Of a stretch of 64,000 nt of DNA, positions 18,258 through 26,799 are shown one piece after another. The notes beneath the pieces are model-generated. The model was not told the DNA's origin and did not search any database. It saw nothing but the letters and a program-made list of their open reading frames with translations. The position numbers and the translations under genes are program-made. How positions within the stretch are numbered: position 1 is the stretch's first letter; the number at the start of each line of letters is the position of its first letter. The stretch lies in assembly GCA_963843565.1 (NCBI GenBank), contig CAWJKY010000001.1:62001-126000 (forward strand), in the 5' to 3' direction. This stretch comes from DASZQY01 sp963843565. Lineage in GTDB: Bacteria; Pseudomonadota; Alphaproteobacteria; Rhizobiales; Kaistiaceae.

Positions 18258-19442
18258 GTGCTCATTCCCGACGATCCCGTCCACGCCTTCATCGACTACC
18301 CGGACGTGCCGGTCGCGCACGCCGCCGAGGGGCCGCTGGCGGGCCTCACCTTTGCGGTCAAGGACATCTACGACGTCGCCGGCTACGTCACCGGCTGCGG
18401 CAGTCCGGAGAAGACCGCCGAGACGGCCCCGGCCACCGCGCACGCGGCCGTGGTGGCCAAGCTGCTCGCGGCAGGCGCCCGCTTCGTCGGCAAGACCCAC
18501 ACCGCCGAACTCGCCTTCTCCATCGACGGGCGCAACGAGCACTATGGCACGCCGATCAACCCGGCGGCGCCCGATCGCGTGCCGGGCGGCTCATCGTCGG
18601 GATCGGCGGCGGCGGTGGCGGCCGGCCTCGTCGATTTCGCGCTGGGCAGCGACACCGGCGGTTCGGTGCGCGGTCCGGCGTCGTTCTGCGGCATCATCGG
18701 GCTCAGGCCGAGCTTCGGCCGCATCGACATCGGCGGCACCATGCCGCTGGCGTCGTCCTTCGACACGGTCGGCTGGTTCGCCCGCGATATGGACGCTTAC
18801 GAGAAGGTTGGCGCGGTGCTCCTCGGAGACGACGTCGCCGGGCCACCGCTGACGCGCATGGTTATCGCCGACGACGGGTTGGCGATGACCGAGGGAGAGG
18901 CGGAGCGCGCCGCGCTCGCACCGGCGATCGCCCGCGCCGAACGTCTGCTGAAATCGGACGGCGGGATCGTCGTGGCGCCCGACGGTCTCGACGTGTGGCG
19001 CGGCGTCTACCGGACGATGCAGGGGCGCGAGGCCTGGGCGGCGCACGGGCCCTGGATCACGAGCCGCAAGCCGCAGCTGAATCCCGCCGTTGCCACCCGG
19101 TTCGCGGTTTCGGCGGCCGTCACCGCGGAAGACTACGAAGCGGCGAAGGTCGGACGGGCTGCCGCCGCGCGCCGGGTCGACGAGGTCCTGGGGACAGACC
19201 GGGTGACCGTGCTGCCGGCGATGCCGGGCGCCGCGCCGCCGCGCAATTCGAGCGAGGACGACTTCGAGGCCTACCGGGCCCGCGCCATTGCGCTGACCTC
19301 CATCGCCGGTCTCGCCGGCTGCCCGCAAATCTCGCTGCCGATGGCTTCCGTCGACGGCGCTCCGCTGGCCCTGTCGTTGATCGCGCCGCGGGGCCGCGAC
19401 CGGGCGCTTCTGGCGCTCGCCCGTCGGCTGATGTCGGCCTAG
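18258..19442 (+). CDS. Amidase-signature hydrolase
   Basis: A 394-residue amidase of the Ser-cisSer-Lys type. Lysine lies in TFAVKDIYDVAG, the cis-serine in PGGSSSGSAAAVAAG and the nucleophile in SDTGGSVRGPASFCG. The length is typical for AtzE/GatA-like amidases. The substrate is not evident. Start is GTG at 18258 with an excellent AGGAGGAAA seven bases upstream. Its placement 12 bases after the gamma-glutamyltransferase gene suggests joint action on an amide or gamma-glutamyl compound; this is inference. Confidence 0.85.
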   Translation: MLIPDDPVHAFIDYPDVPVAHAAEGPLAGLTFAVKDIYDVAGYVTGCGSPEKTAETAPATAHAAVVAKLLAAGARFVGKTHTAELAFSIDGRNEHYGTPINPAAPDRVPGGSSSGSAAAVAAGLVDFALGSDTGGSVRGPASFCGIIGLRPSFGRIDIGGTMPLASSFDTVGWFARDMDAYEKVGAVLLGDDVAGPPLTRMVIADDGLAMTEGEAERAALAPAIARAERLLKSDGGIVVAPDGLDVWRGVYRTMQGREAWAAHGPWITSRKPQLNPAVATRFAVSAAVTAEDYEAAKVGRAAAARRVDEVLGTDRVTVLPAMPGAAPPRNSSEDDFEAYRARAIALTSIAGLAGCPQISLPMASVDGAPLALSLIAPRGRDRALLALARRLMSA

Positions 19443-19519
19443 GGACCTCGTGTCGCGGGGTGGGGCCTCGTTTCCGCCGCACTCCTTGGCGAGACGCAAA
19501 AAGGGAAGGGGGATTCGCC

Positions 19520-20338
19520 TTGATCCGTCGCGCGTTGGTCGCCGCAGTCGTCGCGCTCGCCACTTTGGCGGCCGTTCCCGCGCTGGCGCATCCCCACGTG
19601 TGGGTCGATGCCAAGGCGGAACTGGTGTTCGACAAGAACGGCGAGCTCTCGGCGATCCGCCACATCTGGCAGTTCGACAAGGACTTCACCGCCTTCGCGA
19701 CGCTCAATCTCGACGCCAACAACGACGGCAAGCTCACCGTCGACGAGCTTGCACCGTTGGCGCAAACCAACATGGATGCGCTCGTCCAGTACGGCTACTT
19801 CACCGACGTCTACGTTGACGGCAAGAAGTACGGCTTCACCAAGCCGCAGGAGTATTGGCTCGACTTCCATCAGGCGCGGCTGACGCTGTTCTACACGCTG
19901 CCCCTGAAGACGCCGGTCGCGATCAAGAAGACCGCCATGATCGTGGTCGGCGATCCGGAATATTTCGTCGCGATCAATTTCATAAAGGGCGCCGAGGTGC
20001 ACCTCGAAAATCCGCCCAAGGGCTGCGTCGCCACTTACCGGCCGCCGCAGGAATTGACCGCGCAGACCATGGCGGCGCTTGCCGCGATTCCCGTCGACCA
20101 GCACGACCTGCCGCCGAATCTGGCGCAGGCGGCTTCGGTGCTTTCCAATGTCATCAACGTGAACTGCGGCCTGAGCGGCGCGGCGATGTCCGGCCCCCAA
20201 TCGACACTCTCGCCGACCGACCTGGTCATCAAGCCGGGCACCCCGGGTGGGCCTCCGGCAGACAAGCCGCTTCCCGCGCCGGCGCCGGAGAAGGATCCGG
20301 GCTTCTGGTCGTGGCTCAAGAAGGGAATCTTCAAGTGA
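19520..20338 (+). CDS. DUF1007 family periplasmic protein
   Basis: A 272-residue exported protein. A signal peptide (about residues 1-23, ending VPALA) is directly followed by HPHVWVDAKAELVFD, the start of DUF1007 proteins, whose mature N-terminal His-Pro-His may bind metal. An EF-hand-like segment LDANNDGKLTVDELAPL lies near residue 75. The C-terminal tail is proline-rich and ends in a WSWLKKGIFK segment. Start is TTG at 19520 with AAGGGGGA upstream. Its stop overlaps the ATG of the following nickel/cobalt-type transporter, and DUF1007-transporter pairs are common, so a role in metal transport is likely. Confidence 0.85.
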   Translation: MIRRALVAAVVALATLAAVPALAHPHVWVDAKAELVFDKNGELSAIRHIWQFDKDFTAFATLNLDANNDGKLTVDELAPLAQTNMDALVQYGYFTDVYVDGKKYGFTKPQEYWLDFHQARLTLFYTLPLKTPVAIKKTAMIVVGDPEYFVAINFIKGAEVHLENPPKGCVATYRPPQELTAQTMAALAAIPVDQHDLPPNLAQAASVLSNVINVNCGLSGAAMSGPQSTLSPTDLVIKPGTPGGPPADKPLPAPAPEKDPGFWSWLKKGIFK

Positions 20339-21342
20339 TGCTGTCGCGCCGGACGGCCGCGGCCTTTGCCGCAACGCTCGCGGCGCTGGCAATTGCAGGC
20401 GCAGCCCACGCCGGCGGACCGCTCGGGATCGGTACGCCGGACAGTGGCGGACCGGGCTTCGGTGGACCGCTCGGGCCGTTCTTCATCTGGATTTCAGTTC
20501 ACCAGCAGCACTTCTACCACGCGCTCTCCGACGCGTTGACCGCGCTCAAGAACGATCCGCTCGGTGTCTGGCTGCTGCTCGGCCTGAGCTTCGCCTATGG
20601 CGTCTTTCACGCGGTCGGCCCCGGCCACGGCAAGGCGGTCATCACGTCCTATCTGGTGGCGTCGGGGGAAACGGTGCGGCGCGGCATCCTGCCGTCGTTC
20701 GGCGCCGCCATGGTGCAGGCGGCAAGCGCCATCGTGATCGTGGTGGCCGGCGCCATGGTGCTTCGCGTCGGCGCCACCGCCATCACGTTTGCGACCGACT
20801 GGGTCGAGATCGTCAGCTATGGCGCCATCACGCTCTTCGGGCTGTGGCTGCTGTGGTCGAAGACGGTGGGCGGCGGCCATCATCATCACCACCATCACCA
20901 CGTCCCGGGTGCCGCCACTGACGCGCATCATCACGACGACCATGATCACGGGCATGACCACGGGCACGACCATCACGCCCTTGACGACCGCCCGCCGGCG
21001 CGTCGCGGCCGTGCCCCCAGCGCCTGGTCGGCCATTGTCGCGGTCGGCCTCAGGCCCTGCTCGGGTGCGATCATCGTCCTGGTCTTCGCGCTGTCGCAGG
21101 GGCTGATCGCGGCGGGAATCGCGGCAACGCTGGTCATGGCGCTCGGCACCGGACTGACGGTAGCGAGCCTTGCGGCGCTCGCGGTTTTCGCCCGCCATGC
21201 CGCCCTCGGCCTCGCCGGGGGGATCGAATCGCGTTTCGCCCACGTGCTGGTCCGCACCGTGGAGATCGGCGGCGCGCTCTGCGTCGTCCTGTTCGGGCTC
21301 GTCCTGCTCGGCGGGGCGGTCGCGGGCGGTCTCCCGGCCTGA
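20338..21342 (+). CDS. Nickel/cobalt transporter, NiCoT/RcnA-like
   Basis: A 334-residue inner-membrane metal transporter. After a signal-like N-terminus there are about six membrane segments; the metal motif HAVGPGHGKAVITSY in the second is the signature of the family, and VAVGLRPCSGAIIVLVFAL is the later conserved segment. Between them is a cytosolic or periplasmic loop (about residues 180-220) with eight consecutive histidines followed by further His/Asp repeats, a metal-binding loop as in RcnA. Direction (uptake or efflux) cannot be told from sequence. It overlaps the DUF1007 stop codon (TGATG), so the two are translationally coupled. Confidence 0.88.
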   Translation: MLSRRTAAAFAATLAALAIAGAAHAGGPLGIGTPDSGGPGFGGPLGPFFIWISVHQQHFYHALSDALTALKNDPLGVWLLLGLSFAYGVFHAVGPGHGKAVITSYLVASGETVRRGILPSFGAAMVQAASAIVIVVAGAMVLRVGATAITFATDWVEIVSYGAITLFGLWLLWSKTVGGGHHHHHHHHVPGAATDAHHHDDHDHGHDHGHDHHALDDRPPARRGRAPSAWSAIVAVGLRPCSGAIIVLVFALSQGLIAAGIAATLVMALGTGLTVASLAALAVFARHAALGLAGGIESRFAHVLVRTVEIGGALCVVLFGLVLLGGAVAGGLPA

Positions 21343-21461
21343 GGGGCGCTGCCTAATTTTGAGGCAGGTCGGCATCGTGGCATACTGATTCGGCTAACGG
21401 GGCGGGTCGCGCCAGATCGGTTCTCCGCGAGGCGCGGCCAGAACTGGAAGGATCAACCGCC

Positions 21462-21947
21462 ATGACCGACTTAAGTTCCGAGCGTGCCCTGATCGTGTTC
21501 TTCCGCCTGGCGATGGCGTGGACGTTTCTATACGCGTCGTCCCATCAGGTGTTCGTTTCCGGGTGGAGCGTTGCCGGCTTCCTGAACAGCACCAAGACCT
21601 TTCACGGGGTCTACACGCTGTTTACAGGCCCGGCGATTGCGCCGGTGCTCACCTTCCTGGTGGCGTACGGCCACCTGTTGATCGGCCTGTCGCTGCTGGT
21701 CGGGTTGATGGTGCGGGTGAGCGCCAGCTTCGGCATCGCGCTGATGCTGCTCTACTGGACCGCCCACATGGACTTCCCGTACATCAGCGACACCAACAAC
21801 TTCCTGCTCGACGAACACATCGTCTACGCGGGGGTGCTGGTGTACCTGATCATGAAGCACGCCGGGCACGTTTGGGGGCTCGACGGATGGGCGGAGAACC
21901 TGCCCTTCGTCAAGGGGCACCCGGGTCTGAAGCCGCTGGTCAGCTAA
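21462..21947 (+). CDS. DoxX-like membrane protein
   Basis: A 161-residue membrane protein with four hydrophobic segments (about residues 8-30, 55-80, 83-103 and 118-138). The pattern ALIVFFRLAMAWTFLYAS at the start and LLVGLMVRVSASFGIALML in the middle fits the DoxX family, related to the small subunit of thiosulfate:quinone oxidoreductase; its exact role is unclear. A GGAAGGATC ribosome site precedes the ATG. The gene appears to be transcribed alone. Confidence 0.75.
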   Translation: MTDLSSERALIVFFRLAMAWTFLYASSHQVFVSGWSVAGFLNSTKTFHGVYTLFTGPAIAPVLTFLVAYGHLLIGLSLLVGLMVRVSASFGIALMLLYWTAHMDFPYISDTNNFLLDEHIVYAGVLVYLIMKHAGHVWGLDGWAENLPFVKGHPGLKPLVS

Positions 21948-21956
21948 CCGGCGCGA

Positions 21957-22733
21957 TCAGGCCGCTGAGGTCTGCAACTTCGTCCGCGCCCGCATGTGGG
22001 CGCGGACGGCGTCTCCGAAGGCCGCAAACAGGGCCCGGGACGGTGCGTCGCTGGTCACCCAGTATTCGGGATGCCACTGGACGCCGAGGGCAAACGCCTT
22101 GGCCCCGACAACGCTTGCCGCCTCGATGGTCCCGTCGGGGGCGACCGCTTCGACCCTGAGGTTGCCGCCCAGGCGATCGATCGCCTGCCGGTGAAGCGAA
22201 TTCACCTGCGTGATGCCGGGTCCCAGAATCCGCTCGAGCAGACCGCCGGGCTCAACCGCGATGTCCTGACGGATGGCGAAGCGAACCGACTGGTCGTCAC
22301 TCACCGGGGCGCGGTGGTCGTGGCGACCGGGGAACTCCTGAACCTCGGAGATCAGGTCGCCGCCCGCCGCGACGTTCAGCTCCTGAAAACCGCGGCAGAC
22401 GGCGAACAGCGGTACGCCCTGTGCGAGCGCCGCGCCGATCAGCGGCAGCGCGACGGAATCACGCGCCGGGTCGTGGGGAAGGGTCTTGTCGCTCGGCGGC
22501 GCGCCGTAGCGGGCCGGCTCGACGTTCGACCGGCTGCCGGGCAGCAGCACGCCGTCGACGCGGTTCACCAGCAAGGCGAGATCGAGCTCCTCCAGCGACG
22601 GCAGGATGAGCGGCAGCACCCCGGCGCCCTCGATCAGGGCCTTCAGATAAGTCTCCGAGACCGCGTGCCACCGGTAGCCATCGGCCTCCCTGACGTCGGC
22701 GGCAACGGCAACGATCGGGGTGTCCTGGCTCAT
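21957..22733 (-). CDS. puuD: Gamma-glutamyl-GABA hydrolase (class I GATase-like)
   Basis: Hydrolyses gamma-glutamyl-gamma-aminobutyrate in putrescine breakdown. The 258-residue protein shows the PuuD opening PIVAVAADVR, nucleophile Cys113 in FAVCRGFQELNV, and catalytic His221 and Glu223 in GVQWHPEYW. The frame continues upstream but the ATG at 22733 starts the family homology. No other puu genes are adjacent, so it could also serve another gamma-glutamyl amide. It is divergent from the TRAP binding-protein gene across 170 bases. Confidence 0.85.
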   Translation of the reverse strand: MSQDTPIVAVAADVREADGYRWHAVSETYLKALIEGAGVLPLILPSLEELDLALLVNRVDGVLLPGSRSNVEPARYGAPPSDKTLPHDPARDSVALPLIGAALAQGVPLFAVCRGFQELNVAAGGDLISEVQEFPGRHDHRAPVSDDQSVRFAIRQDIAVEPGGLLERILGPGITQVNSLHRQAIDRLGGNLRVEAVAPDGTIEAASVVGAKAFALGVQWHPEYWVTSDAPSRALFAAFGDAVRAHMRARTKLQTSAA

Positions 22734-22818
22734 GGTGCGGGAGATTGCCCGAAACCCGTTTGGGCTGCAACGAACCGCCGGAATCGGCGGATCGCGCCGC
22801 CGTGGCGGCGCAATATTC

Positions 22819-22824
22819 TTGACA
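22819..22824 (+). promoter_or_regulatory. Possible -35 box for TRAP binding-protein gene
   Basis: A perfect TTGACA lies 80 bases before the start codon, in the 170-base divergent gap. No good -10 hexamer is visible at the usual spacing, so this is a weak call. Confidence 0.25.
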
Positions 22825-22903
22825 CGGCGCTTCCAAAAGGGTCGGTTTTGAATTGCCACGACAAATGACATCGAGCCTGAATTCGATGTGAGGGAGGAAA
22901 TCA

Positions 22904-24007
22904 ATGGATCGTCGTTCGTTTATCAAGAAGGCCGGGCTAGCCGCCGGCGGAGCCGCCGCCACGGCGATAGCAGCGCCGGCCATCGCGCAGTCGATGCCGG
23001 AACTCAAGTGGCGCCTGACGTCGAGCTTCCCGAATTCGCTGGATACGCTCTACGGCGGCGCGCAGCGCTTCGCCAAGTTGGTCGGCGACATGACCGACGG
23101 CAAGTTCCAGATTCAGACGTTTGCGAACGGCGAGATCGTGCCCCTGGCCGGCATCGTCGACGCGGTGCAGAACAAGACCGTCGAGATGGCCCACACCGCC
23201 AGCTACTACTATTTCGGCAAGGATCCGACCTTCGCCTTCGGCTCGACGGTGCCGTTCGGACTGAATGCCCGCGGACTGAATGCCTGGTGGTACTACGGCG
23301 GCGCCATCGACTTGCTCAATGCCTTCTACAAGAAGTTCAACATCTACGGACTTCCTTGTGGCAACACCGGCGCCCAGATGGGTGGCTGGTGGCGCAGGGA
23401 GATCAATACGGTCGACGACCTCAAGGGCGTGAAGTTCCGAGTCGGCGGTTTCGGCGGCGCGGTGCTTTCGAAGCTCGGCGTCGTCCCCGCGAACATCCCC
23501 GCCTCGGACATCTATCCTTCGCTTGAGAAGGGGACGATCGACGCCTCCGAATGGGTGGGACCCTACGACGACGAGAAGCTCGGCCTCTACAAGGTGGCCA
23601 AGTACTACTACTATCCGGGCTGGTGGGAGGGCGGCACAACCCTTCACCTGTTCGTCAATCTGGAACTGTGGGATGGGCTGCCGGACGTCTACAAGGCGGT
23701 GGTGAAGTCCGCGGCCGCGACGGTGAACGTCGATATGCAGGCGCAATACGATGCGCTGAACCCGGCGGCGCTGCGTCGTCTGGTTGCCGGCGGCGCCCAG
23801 CTCCGCGCCTTCTCCCCGGAGATTCTGTCGGCCTGCTTCGACGCGGCCGAACAGACCTACGCCGAGATCAGCGCGAAGAACGCCGACTTCAAGACGTTGA
23901 TCGATTCGCTGAAGGCGTTCCGCAACGAAGAGAACCTCTGGTTCCAGATCGCCGACGGCACTTTCGACAACTTCATGTTCGCGCAACAGCGCGCCGGCAA
24001 GCTGTAG
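22904..24007 (+). CDS. TRAP transporter substrate-binding protein, 2-oxoacid type
   Basis: A 367-residue periplasmic binding protein (DctP family). It has a twin-arginine signal (RRSFIKK at residues 3-9) cut near residue 28. The body, including KDPTFAFGSTVPFGLNARG, QMGGWWRREINTVDDLKG, EKGTIDASEWVGPYDDEKLG and YYYYPGWWEGG, is very close in pattern to TakP of Rhodobacter, which binds pyruvate and other 2-oxoacids, so that is the likely substrate class. A ribosome site GAGGGAGGAA precedes the ATG. The two permease genes lie downstream on the opposite strand, an unusual convergent order. Confidence 0.88.
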   Translation: MDRRSFIKKAGLAAGGAAATAIAAPAIAQSMPELKWRLTSSFPNSLDTLYGGAQRFAKLVGDMTDGKFQIQTFANGEIVPLAGIVDAVQNKTVEMAHTASYYYFGKDPTFAFGSTVPFGLNARGLNAWWYYGGAIDLLNAFYKKFNIYGLPCGNTGAQMGGWWRREINTVDDLKGVKFRVGGFGGAVLSKLGVVPANIPASDIYPSLEKGTIDASEWVGPYDDEKLGLYKVAKYYYYPGWWEGGTTLHLFVNLELWDGLPDVYKAVVKSAAATVNVDMQAQYDALNPAALRRLVAGGAQLRAFSPEILSACFDAAEQTYAEISAKNADFKTLIDSLKAFRNEENLWFQIADGTFDNFMFAQQRAGKL

Positions 24008-24031
24008 CCTCTCACCAAATCGACTTGCTTG

Positions 24032-24059
24032 GGGCTCCGGGGCGACCCGGAGCCCTTTT
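24032..24059 (+). terminator. Rho-independent terminator
   Basis: A perfect 10-bp stem (24032-24041 with 24046-24055), GCGA loop and four T residues follow the TRAP binding-protein gene by 24 bases. It is directional for the plus strand and abuts the stop codon of the convergent permease gene. Confidence 0.92.
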
Positions 24060-25660
24060 CATTGGCCGGTGTTGAAGTTGGGCCCGCTGCTTCCCGCGCC
24101 GCTGTCCGATCCGCCGCCGGTGCCGAAATTGGGGCCGCTGGTGCCGCCGTCCGAACCGGCGCCGGTCCCGAAGTTCGGCCCGCTGGCGCCGCCTGCGCCG
24201 AAGTTCGGTCCGGCAGTGCTGGCGCCACCGTTGTCGGCGCCGAAGTTGGGCCCCGAGCCGCCTACGTCCGCGGGTGCGATGTGGATCTCGTCCGCCTTGT
24301 AGCGGGTGACCATGCCGGGGAAGCCGATGGTGAGCCCGATCATGATCACCTGGATGATCACGAAGGGCGCGGCGCCCCAATAGATCTGCCCGGTGGTGAT
24401 CGGCGCGATGCGCTCTCCGGTGATGCGGTCGTTATAGGATTCGCGCGCTGCGACCGAGCGCAGATAGAAGAGTGAGAAGCCGAACGGCGGGTGCATGAAC
24501 GCCGTTTGCATGTTGATACCGAGCAGGATGCCAAACCAGATCAGATCGATGCCGAGATGGTCGGCGGCAGGGCCGACCAGCGGTACGACGATGAAGGCGA
24601 GCTCGAAGAAGTCGAGGAAGAAGGCGAGGACGAACACGAGGATGTTGACGACGATCAGGAATCCGATCTGGCCGCCAGGGAGCCCGGTCAACAGGTTCTC
24701 CACCCAGAGGTGGCCGTTCACGCCGAAGAAGGTCAGGCTGAAGACGCGCGAACCGATCAGGATGAAGAGCACGAACGAGGACAGCTTGGTGGTTGAATCG
24801 AGCGCCTGACGGACCATTGTCCAGTTCAGTCGGCCCTTGATCGCTGCCAGCACCAATGCACCCACCGCGCCCATGGCGCCGCCCTCGGTGGGCGTTGCAA
24901 GACCGATGAAGATCGTGCCGAGCACGAGGAAGATCAGCACCAGCGGCGGGATGAGCGCCACCGCAACGCGGACAGCAAGCTGCCACCCGCGTATCTGGCG
25001 GAATTCCTTGGGCAACGCCGGCGCAGCCTTTGGAAAGAGTATCGTCACTCCGATGACGTAGGCGAGGTAAAGGCCGGAGAGCACCAGACCGGGCACCACC
25101 GCGCCGGAATACATGTCGCCGACCGAGCGGCCGAGCTGGTCGGCCATGACGATCAGAACGAGGCTCGGCGGGATGATCTGGGCGAGCGTGCCGGAGGCGG
25201 CGATCACGCCGGTGGCGAGCCGCCGGTCATAGCCGTAGCGCATCATGATCGGCAGCGAGATCAGACCCATGGCGATCACCGAAGCAGCGACCACGCCGGT
25301 GGTGGCCGCGAGCAGCGCGCCGACCACCACGACCGCCAGCGCCAGCCCGCCGCGCACCGGGCCGAACAACTGACCGATCGTGTCGAGGAGATCCTCGGCC
25401 ATGCCCGAACGCTCGAGAATCAAGCCCATGAAGGTGAAGAAGGGGATCGCCAGCAGCGTCTCGTTGCTCATGACGCCGAAGATCCGGTCGGGCAGCGCCT
25501 GGAAGAAGGTCGGCGCAAACAGTCCGAGCTGGATGCCGATCAGGCCCCAGGCAAGGCCATTGAAGGCGAGCGAAAAGGCGACGGGGTAGCCGAGGAGCAA
25601 CACCACGACCAATGAAGCGAACATCAGCGGCGCCATATTGGCAATGATGAACGCGCTCAT
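24059..25660 (-). CDS. dctM: TRAP transporter large permease (DctM)
   Basis: A 533-residue inner-membrane subunit carrying the sodium-coupled transport path. About twelve hydrophobic segments run from residue 8 to 455, with ETLLAIPFFTFMGLILERSG, GTLAQIIPPSLVLIVMAD and TPTEGGAMGAVGALVLAA typical of DctM. The last 68 residues (466-533) are a Gly/Ser/Asn tail with five copies of a GPNFG or GPNFN motif, absent from ordinary DctM proteins. The ATG at 25660 lies four bases after the end of the DctQ gene. Confidence 0.9.
   Translation of the reverse strand: MSAFIIANMAPLMFASLVVVLLLGYPVAFSLAFNGLAWGLIGIQLGLFAPTFFQALPDRIFGVMSNETLLAIPFFTFMGLILERSGMAEDLLDTIGQLFGPVRGGLALAVVVVGALLAATTGVVAASVIAMGLISLPIMMRYGYDRRLATGVIAASGTLAQIIPPSLVLIVMADQLGRSVGDMYSGAVVPGLVLSGLYLAYVIGVTILFPKAAPALPKEFRQIRGWQLAVRVAVALIPPLVLIFLVLGTIFIGLATPTEGGAMGAVGALVLAAIKGRLNWTMVRQALDSTTKLSSFVLFILIGSRVFSLTFFGVNGHLWVENLLTGLPGGQIGFLIVVNILVFVLAFFLDFFELAFIVVPLVGPAADHLGIDLIWFGILLGINMQTAFMHPPFGFSLFYLRSVAARESYNDRITGERIAPITTGQIYWGAAPFVIIQVIMIGLTIGFPGMVTRYKADEIHIAPADVGGSGPNFGADNGGASTAGPNFGAGGASGPNFGTGAGSDGGTSGPNFGTGGGSDSGAGSSGPNFNTGQ
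24062..24265 (-). repeat. Repeats encoding five GPNFG motifs in DctM tail
   Basis: Within the 3' end of the permease gene, five imperfect units each encode (S/A)GPNFG or GPNFN, separated by 7-13 residues rich in Gly, Ser, Ala and Asp. The similar codons suggest expansion by repeat duplication. Confidence 0.8.
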
Positions 25661-25664
25661 CGGG

Positions 25665-26213
25665 CTACTCGATCGGCGGGGTGTCGTCGGCGGTGTCGTA
25701 GGGGTCCGGGATGAGGGCCCGCATGACCGCAACCCGTTTGACGAGTTCGGACAGGGCCTGCGCGGCCAGCATCAAGAAGCCGACGACGATCAGCCCCTTG
25801 GCGGGCCACTGGATGAGACCGCCGAAGTTGCTCGACATCTCGCCGATCCGGTACGACTGCCAGAACCAGGGAATTGCCTCCTTGATCATCAGGATCGTGA
25901 AGGGCAGCAGCACCACGACGTGGCCGACGATGTCGATCCAGTAGCGCACCCGCTTGGGGAGGAGGTTGGAGACAATGTCGATGCGAATGTGTTCGTTACG
26001 CTGGAAGGTGTAGGCGGCGGCGAGCAGGTAGGCGCCCGCAAAAAGATACCATTGCAGTTCCAGCCAGGCGTTGGACGAGAGCGAGAAGAGCTTGCGCGAG
26101 GTCGCGTTGGCGGCGCTCACCAGAACCGATAAAAGGATGAGCCAGGTCACCAGCCGCCCGACGGTCGCGGTGACCCGATCGATGCCGCGGCTGATCGTCA
26201 GCAGGAATTCCAT
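25665..26213 (-). CDS. dctQ: TRAP transporter small permease (DctQ)
   Basis: A 182-residue inner-membrane subunit with four hydrophobic segments (about residues 19-38, 48-66, 90-112 and 130-155). The motif LELQWYLFAGAYLLAAAYTF, followed by NEHIRIDIV, is the DctQ signature. It pairs with DctM four bases downstream. It is divergent from the DUF2277 gene across 147 bases. With the binding protein at 22.9-24.0 kb it forms a complete TRAP system for 2-oxoacids. Confidence 0.9.
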   Translation of the reverse strand: MEFLLTISRGIDRVTATVGRLVTWLILLSVLVSAANATSRKLFSLSSNAWLELQWYLFAGAYLLAAAYTFQRNEHIRIDIVSNLLPKRVRYWIDIVGHVVVLLPFTILMIKEAIPWFWQSYRIGEMSSNFGGLIQWPAKGLIVVGFLMLAAQALSELVKRVAVMRALIPDPYDTADDTPPIE

Positions 26214-26360
26214 CCCGAAACGTTTCCCCTACGGCCGCGTTCTTGTTTGTGGCGGCTCTTGGGCCAACCCTGCGATGGATGCGAGCGGATGGCAAGGCGG
26301 CATGACGCGTCGCCGAATATGTGCACAATCGCCGGCATTGATCCGGGAAGGAGCAGAGCG

Positions 26361-26639
26361 ATGTGCCGCAACATCAAGACGTTGTTCAACTTCGACCCGC
26401 CGGCGACGGACGCGGAAATCCACGCTTCGGCGCTTCAATTCGTGCGCAAGCTGTCGGGCTTCACCCACCCGTCCAAGGCCAATGAGGCGGCCTTCGAGCA
26501 GGCCATCGAGGATGTGGCGAAGATCGCCCGCCGGCTGATCGATTCGCTGGAGACCAACGCGCCGCCCCGCGACCGCGAGGTCGAGGCGGCCAAGGCGCGG
26601 GCGCGGGCGGCGCTGCGTTACGGGACGGCGGCCGGTTGA
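26361..26639 (+). CDS. DUF2277 family protein
   Basis: A 92-residue cytosolic protein beginning MCRNIKTLFNFDPPATDAEI, the conserved opening of DUF2277. The rest is helical (ASALQFVRKLSGFTHPSKAN and FEQAIEDVAKIARRLID). Its function is not known. The ATG at 26361 has GGAAGGAG ten bases upstream; longer in-frame starts do not carry family sequence. It stands alone. Confidence 0.88.
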   Translation: MCRNIKTLFNFDPPATDAEIHASALQFVRKLSGFTHPSKANEAAFEQAIEDVAKIARRLIDSLETNAPPRDREVEAAKARARAALRYGTAAG

Positions 26640-26799
26640 CAGGCCGCCCGCCCGCCTCTTGGATGGTGTCAAGAAACTGAAGCGTTCGTCGTTCATATGC
26701 GACGGCGGACCCGATTCGTCCAAGATCGGGCCGCCGTCCAGAGTCGTTTGAAACGCGCGGGGGTCGCGAAAGCCCAACCGCGCCGAGGGGGAGAGTGTC

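Noticed and set aside
20877..20980. Run of eight His codons, as in an engineered tag
   Set aside because: It lies inside a natural transporter loop with further His/Asp repeats, typical of RcnA-like proteins.
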